A DNA stretch of 64,000 nucleotides, from positions 1 through 64,000 of the forward strand of contig JACKEQ010000013.1 of assembly GCA_020632885.1 (NCBI GenBank), written 5' to 3'. This DNA comes from Alphaproteobacteria bacterium. Its GTDB lineage: Bacteria > Myxococcota_A > UBA796 > GCA-2862545. Shown here piece by piece: positions 50,793 to 59,653 of this stretch (the first letter of the stretch is position 1; the number at the start of each line of letters is the position of its first letter). The notes below the pieces were generated by a model, which ran no database searches, was not told where the DNA came from, and saw only the letters and a program-made list of their open reading frames with translations. The translations under genes and the position numbers were made by a program.

Positions 50793-53700
50793 TTGGGGCG
50801 CACGTGGACATGGGGGATCCTGGGGCTCTGCCCCGCAGCATCGGCGGCCCTGCCGCTCGAGAGCATGGACCTGCGCGTGGAGGTCGTGGGGCCGCTGGCC
50901 GAGGTCACCGTGTTCCAGCGCTTCCGCAACGACGGCAGCATGCCGGCCGACGCCACGTACGTCTTCCCGCTCCAGGAGGACGCCGTGGTGGACCGCATGC
51001 GTATGCGCGTAGGCGACCGTGTGATCGAGGCCACCCTCCAGGGGCGTGAGCAGGCCCAGGCGACCTACGACACCGCGGTCGAGCGCGGGGACACCGCCGC
51101 CCTGACCGTCCAGGAGACCGCCGACGTCTTCACCCAGCACGTGGGGAACATCCCCCCCGGAGAGGCCGTGCAGGTCGAGCTCTCCGTCGTGCAGCCCGTC
51201 CCGCGGGTCGACGGCGCGTACGACCTCGTGCTGCCCCTCGCGCTCCCGCCCCGATTCATCCCTTCCGGCGTCCCGACGGCCGACTGGATGTTCGCGGAGC
51301 CGCCGGACGAGGACGTGCTGGCGACCGTGCGGGTGCGCGGGACGGCCGGTCTGGACGTCGAGCGCATCTGGAGCCCCTCCCACCCCGATCTGGCCGTGCT
51401 GGGCGAGCGGGATTGGGTGTTCGCCTACGGGGTCGCACGCCTCGCCCGGGACCTCCACGTCGCGTGGGAGACCCCGGGTGACGACATGTCCGCCGTGCTC
51501 TTCTACGACGGCGAGCACGGCATGCTCGTCCTCCAGCCCCCCGACGCCCTCGTGGGGACGGGAAGCACGCCGCGCGAGGTGGTCTTCGTTCTCGACACGA
51601 GCGCCTCCATGGCCGGCGAGGCCTGGGACCGCGGACGGGCCGTCCTGGACGGGGCGATCGCGGGCTTGAGCCCCGAGGACACCTTCCAGGTGGTGGCCGG
51701 TCGCGCCCTCCAGCCCGCACCCGTGTCCGCCACCCCCGAGGAGAAGACGCGTGCTCGCCAGGCCGTGAACCTGCTCTCGCCGCACGGACCCGCGGACATC
51801 ACGGTCGGTCTCCAGCGGGCCCTCACGCTGCCGGCATCCCCCGAGCGCCCGCGCACCGTCGTCGTGCTCTCGGACGGCCGTCAGGAGATGGACCGGCGCG
51901 CCATGCGGGTGCTCGAGGAACGGCGCAACGGCGCGATCGTCCATGCCGTCGCGCTCTCCACCTCCCCCGGACGTGGCGTGCTCGCCCAGCTCGCCCGGCT
52001 CGGCGGGGGCGTGTTCCTGGTGCCCCGTCCCGACGAGACCGGCTGGGAGACGGCCGAGCGGCTGGGTGGCCTGCTGGGGCCCCCCGTCCTCACGGAGATC
52101 GAGGTGGGGACCTCCATGGAGCTCGTCGACCCGACGCTGCCGGACCTCGTGCCAGGTCATCCACTCATCCGGCTCGGTAGGACGACCGAGGCATTGTACG
52201 GCTGGGTGCTGGGTGCATGCGGCCAGGTGGACTGCGTGGTCCCCGTCCGAACGGTGGGGGTGGACCGCGGACGGGCGCTCGCGTCGAGCTGGGCGCGGGC
52301 CCGGATCCGTGAGCTGCTGGACGAGGAGGTGCGCACGCCCGGCTTCGACGCTGCCGACATCGGCTACCCGATCGCCATGGAGTACGGCGTGGTGTCCCCC
52401 TGGACCTCCTACGTGGCGGTGGACCCGGGCGCCCGCATCGAGATCGAGCGCATCGAGCCGACCGCGCGCGGGCAGGTCCTCTCGCCCGACTTCCTCCAGA
52501 AGGTCCCGAGCGGCCGCTCGTACCAGAGCGCCACCCAGATGGCCGCGGGCGTGACGCCGGGATCGGGAGCCAACCCGAACATGGGAGGCGCGGCAGCCAA
52601 CGAGCGCGCGTTCCTCCTCGACGGGTCCAACGTCACCGATCCGGTGTCCGGGGTGTTCCAGCACAACTTCCAGCCCGAGAGCTCCCGCCCGCCCGAGGCC
52701 ACGAGCACGCCGGTCTGGCCGGAGGTCGCGGCGACACCGGCGGGAGGCTCACCCCGCCCCACGGTCACGGCGTACGGGCGCACCGGCGAGGGTGCTGGAG
52801 TGGCGACCCTCGAGGGCCGGATGGAGGGGGCGCTCCGCGAGGACTCCGGGCGGCTCGGGGCCTCTGTCGCGCTGACCACCGCCGCGGACGCCCGGAAGGG
52901 GGACATCGACCTCCGGCTCGCCAGCCGCGGAGGCTACGACCAGCTCACCGTGGCCCGGACGTTCAGGGTGGACGGTGACACCGCGCTGACCGGCGGACAG
53001 ACCTCCCTGCAGGTCCGCGCGGACGGCCCGCCTGGCACCCTCGACCTCGTCGCGGCCCACGCGGACGCCTCGCGCGGACAGGGCGAGGACGCCGAGCGTC
53101 GGTCCCGCACGGGAGCCTCGGTCGCGTGGCGGTACGGGCCGCGCTCGACCTCCGTGCTCCTCGCTGCGGGTCTGGAGCGCCGACGGCGCGACGGGCACGG
53201 TGAGGGAGCCTCCGTGCTCCTGCCCGTCCCAGCGCCGTTCGATCCCGACCAGCCCCCCGATTCCCCCGGCACGGACGCAGCCACCCTGGGCTCCGCGACG
53301 GCGGGCCTCACCCTGGCGGCACGCGACACCACCCGCCTGGACCTCTCGCTGACCCTGGCGGGTCAGGTGGGGAGCTGGGCGACGGCACTCCCCCGCCTCC
53401 ACCTCGCCCACGTCTTGCCCGGCGCCCATCGCCTGGGGTTCGAGGCCTCCCGCGACCTCGGCGTCCCCCTGCCCACCCCTGTCGACCTGCCCGGCCTGGG
53501 GCGCCCCGGGAGCCCCGTGCCTGCGGGCTCGCCGACAGCACCGCCGCGCACGGACCACCTGGCGCTCGCGTGGTCCCGCCGTCCCGCGCGGGGCTGGACG
53601 GCAGGCCTGCGGGTCGGTCACGACCGGACGCGCTGGCCCTCCACCACCTCCGGCCGGGACCGGACGTCCCTGGAGGCGGAGCTCGGTGTGCAGGGGGACG

Positions 53701-54203
53701 CGGGGACGCTGCGGGCGCGCTACCGGGCCGTACACACGGGCCTGAGGGGCGAAGCGCCCTCCATCTTCCTCCCGGACCTCGGCTGGGTGCCGCGCTTCCT
53801 GGAGCCCACCCACGCCGCCGCCATCGAGGTGCTCGCGCGGTCGTGGTCGGGTCTCGTCCTCCGTGCGGCAGGCGGCCTGGCCACGAGCGTCGGCGTCGCC
53901 GGACAGCCCGTGTCTGCGCTGGTCCCGACGTCCTCCATCGGCGCGGACCTCGACGTGGCCGGTCGCTTCGCGGTGGGTCTGCACCTCCGCGACCTGACCG
54001 GTGGTCGCGGCCAGGTGCTCGGACGTCGCTGGGACGGCTCCCTCGCGACGACCGCCCAGCTCCCGCCCCGCCTGGAGCTGGCGATCCGTGCGGGACGCGC
54101 CCCACGCGGGCCCGTCCAGGCCCGACGCGCGCTCCCGGTCGGCCCTCCGCCCGTCCCCATCTGCCCCGGTCCCCGAAACGACGAGGGCGGGTGCTCGAGC
54201 TGA
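50793..54203 (+). CDS. VIT-vWA protein joined to a TonB-receptor plug-like segment and beta-barrel-like domain
   Basis: 1136 residues from TTG 50793. After a signal peptide (LGLCPAASAALP), a VIT domain (about 22-150, VTVFQRFRNDGSMPADATYVFPL, ATYDTAVERG and GEAVQVELSVVQPV) is followed by a vWA domain from about 260 (VVFVLDTSASMAGEAWDRG, MIDAS DxSxS; TVVVLSDG). Residues about 566-625 read like the plug of a TonB-dependent receptor: VPSGRSYQSATQMAAGV, ANPNMGGAAANERAFLLDGS and VTDPVSGVF. The final 480 residues are beta-rich with repeated alternating patterns like an outer-membrane barrel. The plug is far shorter than usual and there is no TonB box. I do not know this combination. Confidence 0.88.
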   Translation: MGRTWTWGILGLCPAASAALPLESMDLRVEVVGPLAEVTVFQRFRNDGSMPADATYVFPLQEDAVVDRMRMRVGDRVIEATLQGREQAQATYDTAVERGDTAALTVQETADVFTQHVGNIPPGEAVQVELSVVQPVPRVDGAYDLVLPLALPPRFIPSGVPTADWMFAEPPDEDVLATVRVRGTAGLDVERIWSPSHPDLAVLGERDWVFAYGVARLARDLHVAWETPGDDMSAVLFYDGEHGMLVLQPPDALVGTGSTPREVVFVLDTSASMAGEAWDRGRAVLDGAIAGLSPEDTFQVVAGRALQPAPVSATPEEKTRARQAVNLLSPHGPADITVGLQRALTLPASPERPRTVVVLSDGRQEMDRRAMRVLEERRNGAIVHAVALSTSPGRGVLAQLARLGGGVFLVPRPDETGWETAERLGGLLGPPVLTEIEVGTSMELVDPTLPDLVPGHPLIRLGRTTEALYGWVLGACGQVDCVVPVRTVGVDRGRALASSWARARIRELLDEEVRTPGFDAADIGYPIAMEYGVVSPWTSYVAVDPGARIEIERIEPTARGQVLSPDFLQKVPSGRSYQSATQMAAGVTPGSGANPNMGGAAANERAFLLDGSNVTDPVSGVFQHNFQPESSRPPEATSTPVWPEVAATPAGGSPRPTVTAYGRTGEGAGVATLEGRMEGALREDSGRLGASVALTTAADARKGDIDLRLASRGGYDQLTVARTFRVDGDTALTGGQTSLQVRADGPPGTLDLVAAHADASRGQGEDAERRSRTGASVAWRYGPRSTSVLLAAGLERRRRDGHGEGASVLLPVPAPFDPDQPPDSPGTDAATLGSATAGLTLAARDTTRLDLSLTLAGQVGSWATALPRLHLAHVLPGAHRLGFEASRDLGVPLPTPVDLPGLGRPGSPVPAGSPTAPPRTDHLALAWSRRPARGWTAGLRVGHDRTRWPSTTSGRDRTSLEAELGVQGDAGTLRARYRAVHTGLRGEAPSIFLPDLGWVPRFLEPTHAAAIEVLARSWSGLVLRAAGGLATSVGVAGQPVSALVPTSSIGADLDVAGRFAVGLHLRDLTGGRGQVLGRRWDGSLATTAQLPPRLELAIRAGRAPRGPVQARRALPVGPPPVPICPGPRNDEGGCSS

Positions 54204-54207
54204 TCCG

Positions 54208-55596
54208 TCAGGGCACGATGGTGTAGGTCGCGTACACGTAGCCGTCGTCGGGGTCGATGAAGTGGACCTCCGGACGGGTGGCATCGTCGACGAACAGCAG
54301 GTCCGGACCCGGGCTCCAGACCACGTGACCCGGTGTGAACGGCAGGCTCACGCGCCGGACCTCGGCGCTCTCGAGGTCGACGTCGACGAGCCCGTCCGCC
54401 ACGACCCAGACCTCGCTCCCGCGGACCGTGTGGGTCGTGAGGGAGCCCTGGACGGGCAGCACCACGCTCGCGTCGTGGTCGATGTCGTAGATCACGAGGG
54501 GCCCGCCGGACCACGCGCTGGAGACCAGGAGCTCGGAGCCCTCGTCCGGCACGACGAACTCGGGCATCTCCATGGGTACCTTCACGGTCCGCACCTCCAG
54601 GGTCTCCGTGTCCACCAGCTTCAGCGCGGACGGCTCGTCCAGGTCCCAGCCCACGAGGGTCCTGCCGTCGGGCGTGAACCGAACGGGCCCGTCCACACCG
54701 GCCGCCTCGTGCACCTGCCCCGTGTCGAGGTCCAGGAAGAGCACCGCCGAGTCGGCCCCGAACGCGACGGGGAACGCCACATAGCGGCCCTTCGGGTCCG
54801 TCCCGATCCAGGAGTACGCGAAGAGCGGCTGCGGACGGGCGTCCGGCACGGCGATGTCGAGCATCGGGGCGTCCGGGAGGGCCTCGACGGCGTCGACCGT
54901 GAGGTCCCAGAGCTGCAGGTGCAGGACGCCGTCTGCACCGACCTGCATGACGGAGAGCACGTCCTGCTCGGCCGTCCACTGGGCCTCCGCCCAGCCACCC
55001 GCGCCGGCGAGCGCGACGGATCCGAGGCCCCGCGGGTCTACCAGGTGCAGCTCGATGCCGCCGGGGAGGTTCGCCCCCACCGCGACCCATCGGCGCGATG
55101 GCGAGGTCCGGGTGCCCCAGTAGCGGGCGTCCACCGCGGACGACGCCTCCACGTCGAGCGTCTGGGGATCGAGGCGGAACAACGACTCGGTCCCCCCCTC
55201 GTCCCCCTCTTCGCCCATGAGCAGCATGCCCTCGGCGGTGTCGAGCAGCCGGACGTCGTAGAGGCCGGTCACGTCGAGCACCGGACGGGGCCCGGTCTCC
55301 GGATGCACCGCCCACACGACCTTGGTGCGGGGCTCCGTGAGCCAGGAGCAGTCTCCCTGATCGTCGCTCGTGAGCAGGGTGAAAACGTGGTCGGAGCTCA
55401 CCGCGGCGTAGGGCCGACCGAGCCAGTCACATCGGCCGTCGCCGACGAGGTCGTCCGGCTCGGAGAACGGGTGGAGCTCGTGGTCCAACCACCCGTCCCC
55501 ACCGGCCTGGTTGCCGCTCAGGCTCGCGCCGGCGACGCAGGCGAGGGTGAAGGCGAGGTTGATTCCGAAGACGGTGGTGAGGACGGCGTTGCGCAT
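54208..55596 (-). CDS. Beta-propeller-like exported protein
   Basis: 462 residues from ATG 55596. The N-terminus is hydrophobic and has a possible lipobox (LAFTLAC). The chain consists of repeated blade-like units such as FRLDPQTLDVEASSAV, VLFLDLDTGQVHEAAG, LKLVDTETLEVRTVKV and HFIDPDDGYVYATYTI, typical of a six- to eight-bladed WD40/YVTN-type propeller. No catalytic residues seen. Its stop is 4 bases from the stop of the convergent VIT-vWA gene. It might act as an extracellular binding partner. Confidence 0.85.
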   Translation of the reverse strand: MRNAVLTTVFGINLAFTLACVAGASLSGNQAGGDGWLDHELHPFSEPDDLVGDGRCDWLGRPYAAVSSDHVFTLLTSDDQGDCSWLTEPRTKVVWAVHPETGPRPVLDVTGLYDVRLLDTAEGMLLMGEEGDEGGTESLFRLDPQTLDVEASSAVDARYWGTRTSPSRRWVAVGANLPGGIELHLVDPRGLGSVALAGAGGWAEAQWTAEQDVLSVMQVGADGVLHLQLWDLTVDAVEALPDAPMLDIAVPDARPQPLFAYSWIGTDPKGRYVAFPVAFGADSAVLFLDLDTGQVHEAAGVDGPVRFTPDGRTLVGWDLDEPSALKLVDTETLEVRTVKVPMEMPEFVVPDEGSELLVSSAWSGGPLVIYDIDHDASVVLPVQGSLTTHTVRGSEVWVVADGLVDVDLESAEVRRVSLPFTPGHVVWSPGPDLLFVDDATRPEVHFIDPDDGYVYATYTIVP

Positions 55597-55654
55597 CGTG
55601 GGCTCCAGGGTGGTGATCCAGGGATACCGCCCCTTCCGGACCTCCCGCTACGCC

Positions 55655-55721
55655 GGTTTACCCGTTTCCGAACGAAACCATGAGCCAGAAACGGCCATGA
55701 GGTTCGAAAACGGGTTACACC
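55655..55721. promoter_or_regulatory. Large imperfect inverted repeat in the divergent promoter gap
   Basis: The 177-base gap between the propeller gene and the thiamine-binding gene is less GC-rich than its surroundings. GGTTTACCCGTTTCCGAAC at 55655-55673 is nearly the reverse complement of GTTCGAAAACGGGTTACACC at 55702-55721, with a 28-base centre. A smaller one, GTTTC-cgaac-GAAAC, overlaps the left arm. Operator or RNA structure cannot be told apart by eye. Confidence 0.45.
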
Positions 55722-55773
55722 GAGACCGGATAGGCTCACGACGCCCCGAGCCCACGGGCATCCCGGAGACCCC

Positions 55774-56070
55774 ATGCACGTCATCGCCGACCTCTGCCTG
55801 ATCCCCCTCGGCGTCGGACCCGACGTGGCCCCGTACATCGCGGCCTGCCAGGAGGTCCTGGCTTCCCGGGGCCTCGACCACACCCTCCACGCGACGGGAA
55901 CCACCATCGAAGGCGAGTGGGACGACGTCCTCGCGGGGGTGCGCGCCTGCCACGAGCGCGTGCACGCCCTCGGCGCCGCCCGCATCCACTCCACCCTCTC
56001 GCTCGGCACGCGTCCTGGCGACGACCGCCCGGCCTCCGCCCGCATCGACCGGGTCCGCGCCCTGCTCTAG
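55774..56070 (+). CDS. MTH1187/YkoF-type thiamine-binding protein
   Basis: 98 residues from ATG 55774. HVIADLCLIPLGVGPDVAPYIAACQEVL, then HATGTTIEGEWDDVLAGVRACHERVHALG is the ferredoxin-like fold and conserved pattern of the MTH1187 family, small proteins that bind hydroxymethylpyrimidine or thiamine. The protein forms oligomers in the cytoplasm. It ends in TAG, whose bases lie inside CTAG and at the same time form the stop codon of the opposite gene. Confidence 0.92.
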   Translation: MHVIADLCLIPLGVGPDVAPYIAACQEVLASRGLDHTLHATGTTIEGEWDDVLAGVRACHERVHALGAARIHSTLSLGTRPGDDRPASARIDRVRALL

Positions 56071-58493
56071 AGCGCGCGACGCCAGGCCGCCAGACCCTCG
56101 GCCGCCCGTGCGTCCGCCGCGGACACCAGGGCCGCGAGGCCCGCCGGGACGGGCGCATCCGCGTCCTCACGGCCCGAGAGCCCCACGTGGGCGGCCACCC
56201 TGGCGCCCAGGGCGTCGATCTCGGACGGGATGAACTGCGTGAACGCCCGGCGCAGGTCGGGCAGGAGGGCCCGGAAGGCCGACCAGTCGAGCTCGCCGAG
56301 CACCTCGTCCACCGCGGCGAGGAGCTGGTTGCCGCCCAGCAGCGCCGAGCGGCCCACGAGGAACACGCCCTCCAGGAAGGCTCCCGCGTCCGGGGCGTCC
56401 GTGCCCGCGAGCGTGGTGCGCAGCGCGTGCGCGATGTCCGCCTCCCGACGGCGCCCGAGGGTGTAGAGAGCGCCCAGCACGGCCCCCTTCACGGCCGGGG
56501 CTGCGTGCTCCATGCCGGCCACCTCCTCGAGACGCTCGGCGAGCAGGCGCAGATCGAGCTCCACCGGATCGAACGCGACGGCCATGCGCACGAGGTCCTG
56601 GAGCCCGTGCACACCCGCCTTCACGTCGTCGGCCTCCAGGGCGCCGAGCTGCCCGAGCTGCAGCACGGCAGCCGTCCACGTCTGGCCGATGGTCTCCACC
56701 ATCCGGTGCACCCCGTGGGTCGCCAGCCCCTCGCGGAGCTCGTAGAGCACGGTGAAGTCGAGGAGCGCGCGGGTGAGGCGGAGGAAGCGCCGGTCGTCGT
56801 TCAGCGCGTCCTCCACGGCCACCAGCACCTCCCCGAACAGGTCGAGCAGCATCATCTGGGCCGTGCGCAGCAGGAGCGCCGTCGAGGCGGCCACGTCCCC
56901 CCGGGCGGCCGCGAGCTCCTCCCGGATCCGATCGCCCGCGACGGCACCGAGGGAGCTCCCGCGGTCCGCGAGCTCCAGCAGCCGGTCGTCGACCGTCTCC
57001 TGCCAGCGGATGCCCCAGGTCTCCGTGATCAGGTGCATGTCGGTGCCCGCGATGGGATCCGGGCCACGGAAGTGCTCGGCGCGGCGGCCCTGTCGGTCCG
57101 CGCTGTCGAACATCGGCACGTCCAGCCAGTCGCACCGGTGCAGGAACGCCGACTTCCGCCGATGGGCCGCGGACTTCCCGAGGTCGCACCGCACGACCTT
57201 GTGGGCCCCGGAGACGTCCAGGCGATGGGACCTCGCCTCCTCGTAGTAGTCCGAGAGCAACGGCACCCGCCCCGCGCTGGCCGCGAGTCGACCCACCGAA
57301 TCGCCCGTGAGCACGGACCTCGCGAGGGACTCGAGGGGCGGGCCGGCCGACGCGAGCTCGCCCTTCACGTAGGCCATCTGCACGGCATCGAGGACGTCGG
57401 CCCGCGTGGGGTCCCCGCTGCCCCGGAGGACCGCGAGCTCGCGCGCGACCCGCCAGGCCCCCACCGCGTCCGCCGTGCTCACGGGCAGTCCCTGCACCCT
57501 CGCCCTGCGCATGACCTCGACGAGGACCTCCCGGGAAGCGTGGGCGTGCGGGCGCACCTCGCCGGCCTCGAGCGCGTCCCAGACGGCTCCGCCCCAGGCT
57601 GGTGCCCGGTTCAGCCCGTACAGACGGGCCAGCGCGGGGTGGCTGTGGGCGCAGAGCAGCGTGGTGGTGTTGCGGTCGGCCTTCTGCTTCGCCCGCTTCC
57701 CCCTGGTCGAGGCGAGGGCCACGCTGTGGAACGCGCCCGTGACGACGACGATGGGACCGTCGACCCGCTTGCGGACCTGGTCGACGTGCCACCGCATGTG
57801 GGCCTCGCGGACGTCCGTGCCATCGTGGGCGAAGGCGGCCGTGTCGGCGACGTTGCGGGTGCACCAGGCGAAGGTGAGCACCGCTCGCATCCAGTCGCGG
57901 GTGGACGTCCCCACCCCGCGGACCTCGAAGCTCGCCTCCCAGAAGGCGTCGAAGTCCCGCTGGCGCGCTCGCTCACGCAGGGCCCTGAAGTAGGTGCCCT
58001 CCGCGAGCTGACGGTCGCTCACGGCCTCGGTGACGTGCCCGCGCGGGACGTGGTGGAACGGCACGGTGGCGGCGAGCGGGGCGTCGATGAACGCGAGCTC
58101 CGCGCCCACCTCGGCCCCGGCGAGCAGGGCCTGGTACTCGGGGCTGTAGCGGACGAACGGCCACCAGGCCCGGTACCGCACGGGGACCTCGGGCGACGGC
58201 GTGAGCACGCCGTTCTGGCCGTGCTCGTTCCTCTTGTCGACCCACGTGGAGAGCACGGAGACGGGCGGCTCGGTGCCGGAGTCGACGAGGGCCGGGATGA
58301 GCTCGGTGGCATCGTCGGGACCCTCGACCAGGACGGCGGCGGGCCGGAGCTCGCGGATGACCTGGCGGACGTGCCACGCGGAAGCGGGGCTGAAGTGACG
58401 CACGGGGAACCAGCAGACGCGCTCGTCGTCGAGCACGCGCTCCACGGCCTCGCCAGGGGTCTCCTCGACAGGCTCGCGCTTCCGCCGACCCAT
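56067..58493 (-). CDS. yehM: DUF5682 protein of the MoxR-vWA system (YehM-like)
   Basis: 808 residues from ATG 58493, overlapping the MoxR stop in TGATG. The start region RVCWFPVRHFSPASAWHVRQVIRELRPAAVLVEGPDD is the DUF5682 hallmark and resembles the TraB/EreA-like ChaN fold with Glu/His motifs; a later IVVVTGAFHSVAL fits it. The remaining 500 residues are helical. The E. coli counterpart is YehM (about 760 residues), the partner of YehL and YehP. The presumed role is as effector or substrate-handling part of the complex; activity unknown. The usual vWA gene should follow, but a convergent gene ends here. Confidence 0.9.
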   Translation of the reverse strand: MGRRKREPVEETPGEAVERVLDDERVCWFPVRHFSPASAWHVRQVIRELRPAAVLVEGPDDATELIPALVDSGTEPPVSVLSTWVDKRNEHGQNGVLTPSPEVPVRYRAWWPFVRYSPEYQALLAGAEVGAELAFIDAPLAATVPFHHVPRGHVTEAVSDRQLAEGTYFRALRERARQRDFDAFWEASFEVRGVGTSTRDWMRAVLTFAWCTRNVADTAAFAHDGTDVREAHMRWHVDQVRKRVDGPIVVVTGAFHSVALASTRGKRAKQKADRNTTTLLCAHSHPALARLYGLNRAPAWGGAVWDALEAGEVRPHAHASREVLVEVMRRARVQGLPVSTADAVGAWRVARELAVLRGSGDPTRADVLDAVQMAYVKGELASAGPPLESLARSVLTGDSVGRLAASAGRVPLLSDYYEEARSHRLDVSGAHKVVRCDLGKSAAHRRKSAFLHRCDWLDVPMFDSADRQGRRAEHFRGPDPIAGTDMHLITETWGIRWQETVDDRLLELADRGSSLGAVAGDRIREELAAARGDVAASTALLLRTAQMMLLDLFGEVLVAVEDALNDDRRFLRLTRALLDFTVLYELREGLATHGVHRMVETIGQTWTAAVLQLGQLGALEADDVKAGVHGLQDLVRMAVAFDPVELDLRLLAERLEEVAGMEHAAPAVKGAVLGALYTLGRRREADIAHALRTTLAGTDAPDAGAFLEGVFLVGRSALLGGNQLLAAVDEVLGELDWSAFRALLPDLRRAFTQFIPSEIDALGARVAAHVGLSGREDADAPVPAGLAALVSAADARAAEGLAAWRRAL

Positions 58494-59641
58494 CAGGACC
58501 CGAGCAGACGCCGGGCGTTCCAGAGGTCCGCCCAGCGCCCGACCTCCCTTCGCGCGCGGGGCTTCACGGCCACCTCGAAGTAGGCCTCGAGGACCTTCAG
58601 GTTGTCGGGGTCGTCCTTGACCGCCGTGCCCCCGAGGTGCAGCGCCAGGTGCTCCGCGGTGACCGCGCCTTCGCCGAAGAAGCTCGCGTGCAGCGCGGCG
58701 TTCACGCCCACGCCGACGGCCTCGGCGGTGGACATCACCGTGCTCGCGCGGTCGACCTTCACGCCATCCAGCGTGCGCCCACGACGGATCTCGTGGAACG
58801 TGGTGACCAGGAGCTCCAGCACGTCGTCACCCAGGGCGGGAGGCGCGCCCACCTCGGTGGCCACGGCCTCGTCCACCTGCGTGCGCACGACGGTGAGCTC
58901 CTCGGCGAGCGAGTCGATGGGCGGCACGGTCTCGAAGTTGAACCGCCGCTTGAGCGCCGCGCTCATCTCGTTCACGCCACGGTCGCGCGTGTTCGCCGTC
59001 GCGATGAGGTTGAAGCCCCGCTTCGCCCGCACGACGGCATGCTCGTCCGTGAGCTCCGGCACGGGGACGACCTTGTCGGACAGCGCCATGAGCAGGGTGT
59101 CCTGCACCTCGTGGGGGGCGCGGGTGATCTCCTCGAACCGCACGACGTGCCCGGAGCTCATGCCCGCGTGCAGGGGAGCCGGCACCAGGGCCTCGGGCAC
59201 CGGTCCGCGACCGAGGAGGAGCGCGTAGTTCCAGGAGTACTTGATCTGGTCCTCGGTGAGACCCGCGCTCCCCTGCACCGTGAGCGCGCTCGTGCCGCTG
59301 ATGGCGGCCGCCAGGAGCTCGGACAACCAGCTCTTCGCGGTGCCGGGCTCCCCGATGAGCAGGAGGGCCCGGTCGGAGGCCAGGGTGACGATGCAGCGCT
59401 GAACGAGCACGTCGTGGCCGTAGAACTTGCGGGTGACGCAGGCGGGCTCGCCGTCGGGCGTGACGAGGTCGCACGCACCGCTGCCGAGGATGAAGGTCTC
59501 GACGGCGCGCGGGGACAGCGCCCAGCCGGGTGGCGGCACGCGGCCGAGGCGCTCGTCTTCGTAGCGGAGGGCGGCGAGCTCGCCGGCGAAGCGGATCTCG
59601 GCCGGGAGCCGGACGTGCTCCGACCCGGTTTGTTCAGGCAT
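58493..59641 (-). CDS. yehL: MoxR-type AAA+ ATPase (YehL-like)
   Basis: 382 residues from ATG 59641. Walker A is LLIGEPGTAKSWLSELL, Walker B is HVVRFEEITRAPHEVQDTLL, and FNLIATANTRDRGVNEMSAALKRRFNFE is sensor 1 plus arginine finger, all of the MoxR class. The N-terminus (LPAEIRFAGELAALRYED) and the absence of other domains fit YehL (about 384 residues). MoxR ATPases remodel or activate partner proteins together with a vWA protein such as YehP. The yehM-like gene follows with overlap, but the vWA gene lies at 45832. Confidence 0.93.
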   Translation of the reverse strand: MPEQTGSEHVRLPAEIRFAGELAALRYEDERLGRVPPPGWALSPRAVETFILGSGACDLVTPDGEPACVTRKFYGHDVLVQRCIVTLASDRALLLIGEPGTAKSWLSELLAAAISGTSALTVQGSAGLTEDQIKYSWNYALLLGRGPVPEALVPAPLHAGMSSGHVVRFEEITRAPHEVQDTLLMALSDKVVPVPELTDEHAVVRAKRGFNLIATANTRDRGVNEMSAALKRRFNFETVPPIDSLAEELTVVRTQVDEAVATEVGAPPALGDDVLELLVTTFHEIRRGRTLDGVKVDRASTVMSTAEAVGVGVNAALHASFFGEGAVTAEHLALHLGGTAVKDDPDNLKVLEAYFEVAVKPRARREVGRWADLWNARRLLGS

Positions 59642-59653
59642 GCAGGCGGGGGC

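Noticed and set aside
48700..50793. Search for a retron reverse transcriptase or msr/msd next to the Septu-like pair
   Set aside because: No reverse-transcriptase motif (YADD) appears on either strand near the pair.
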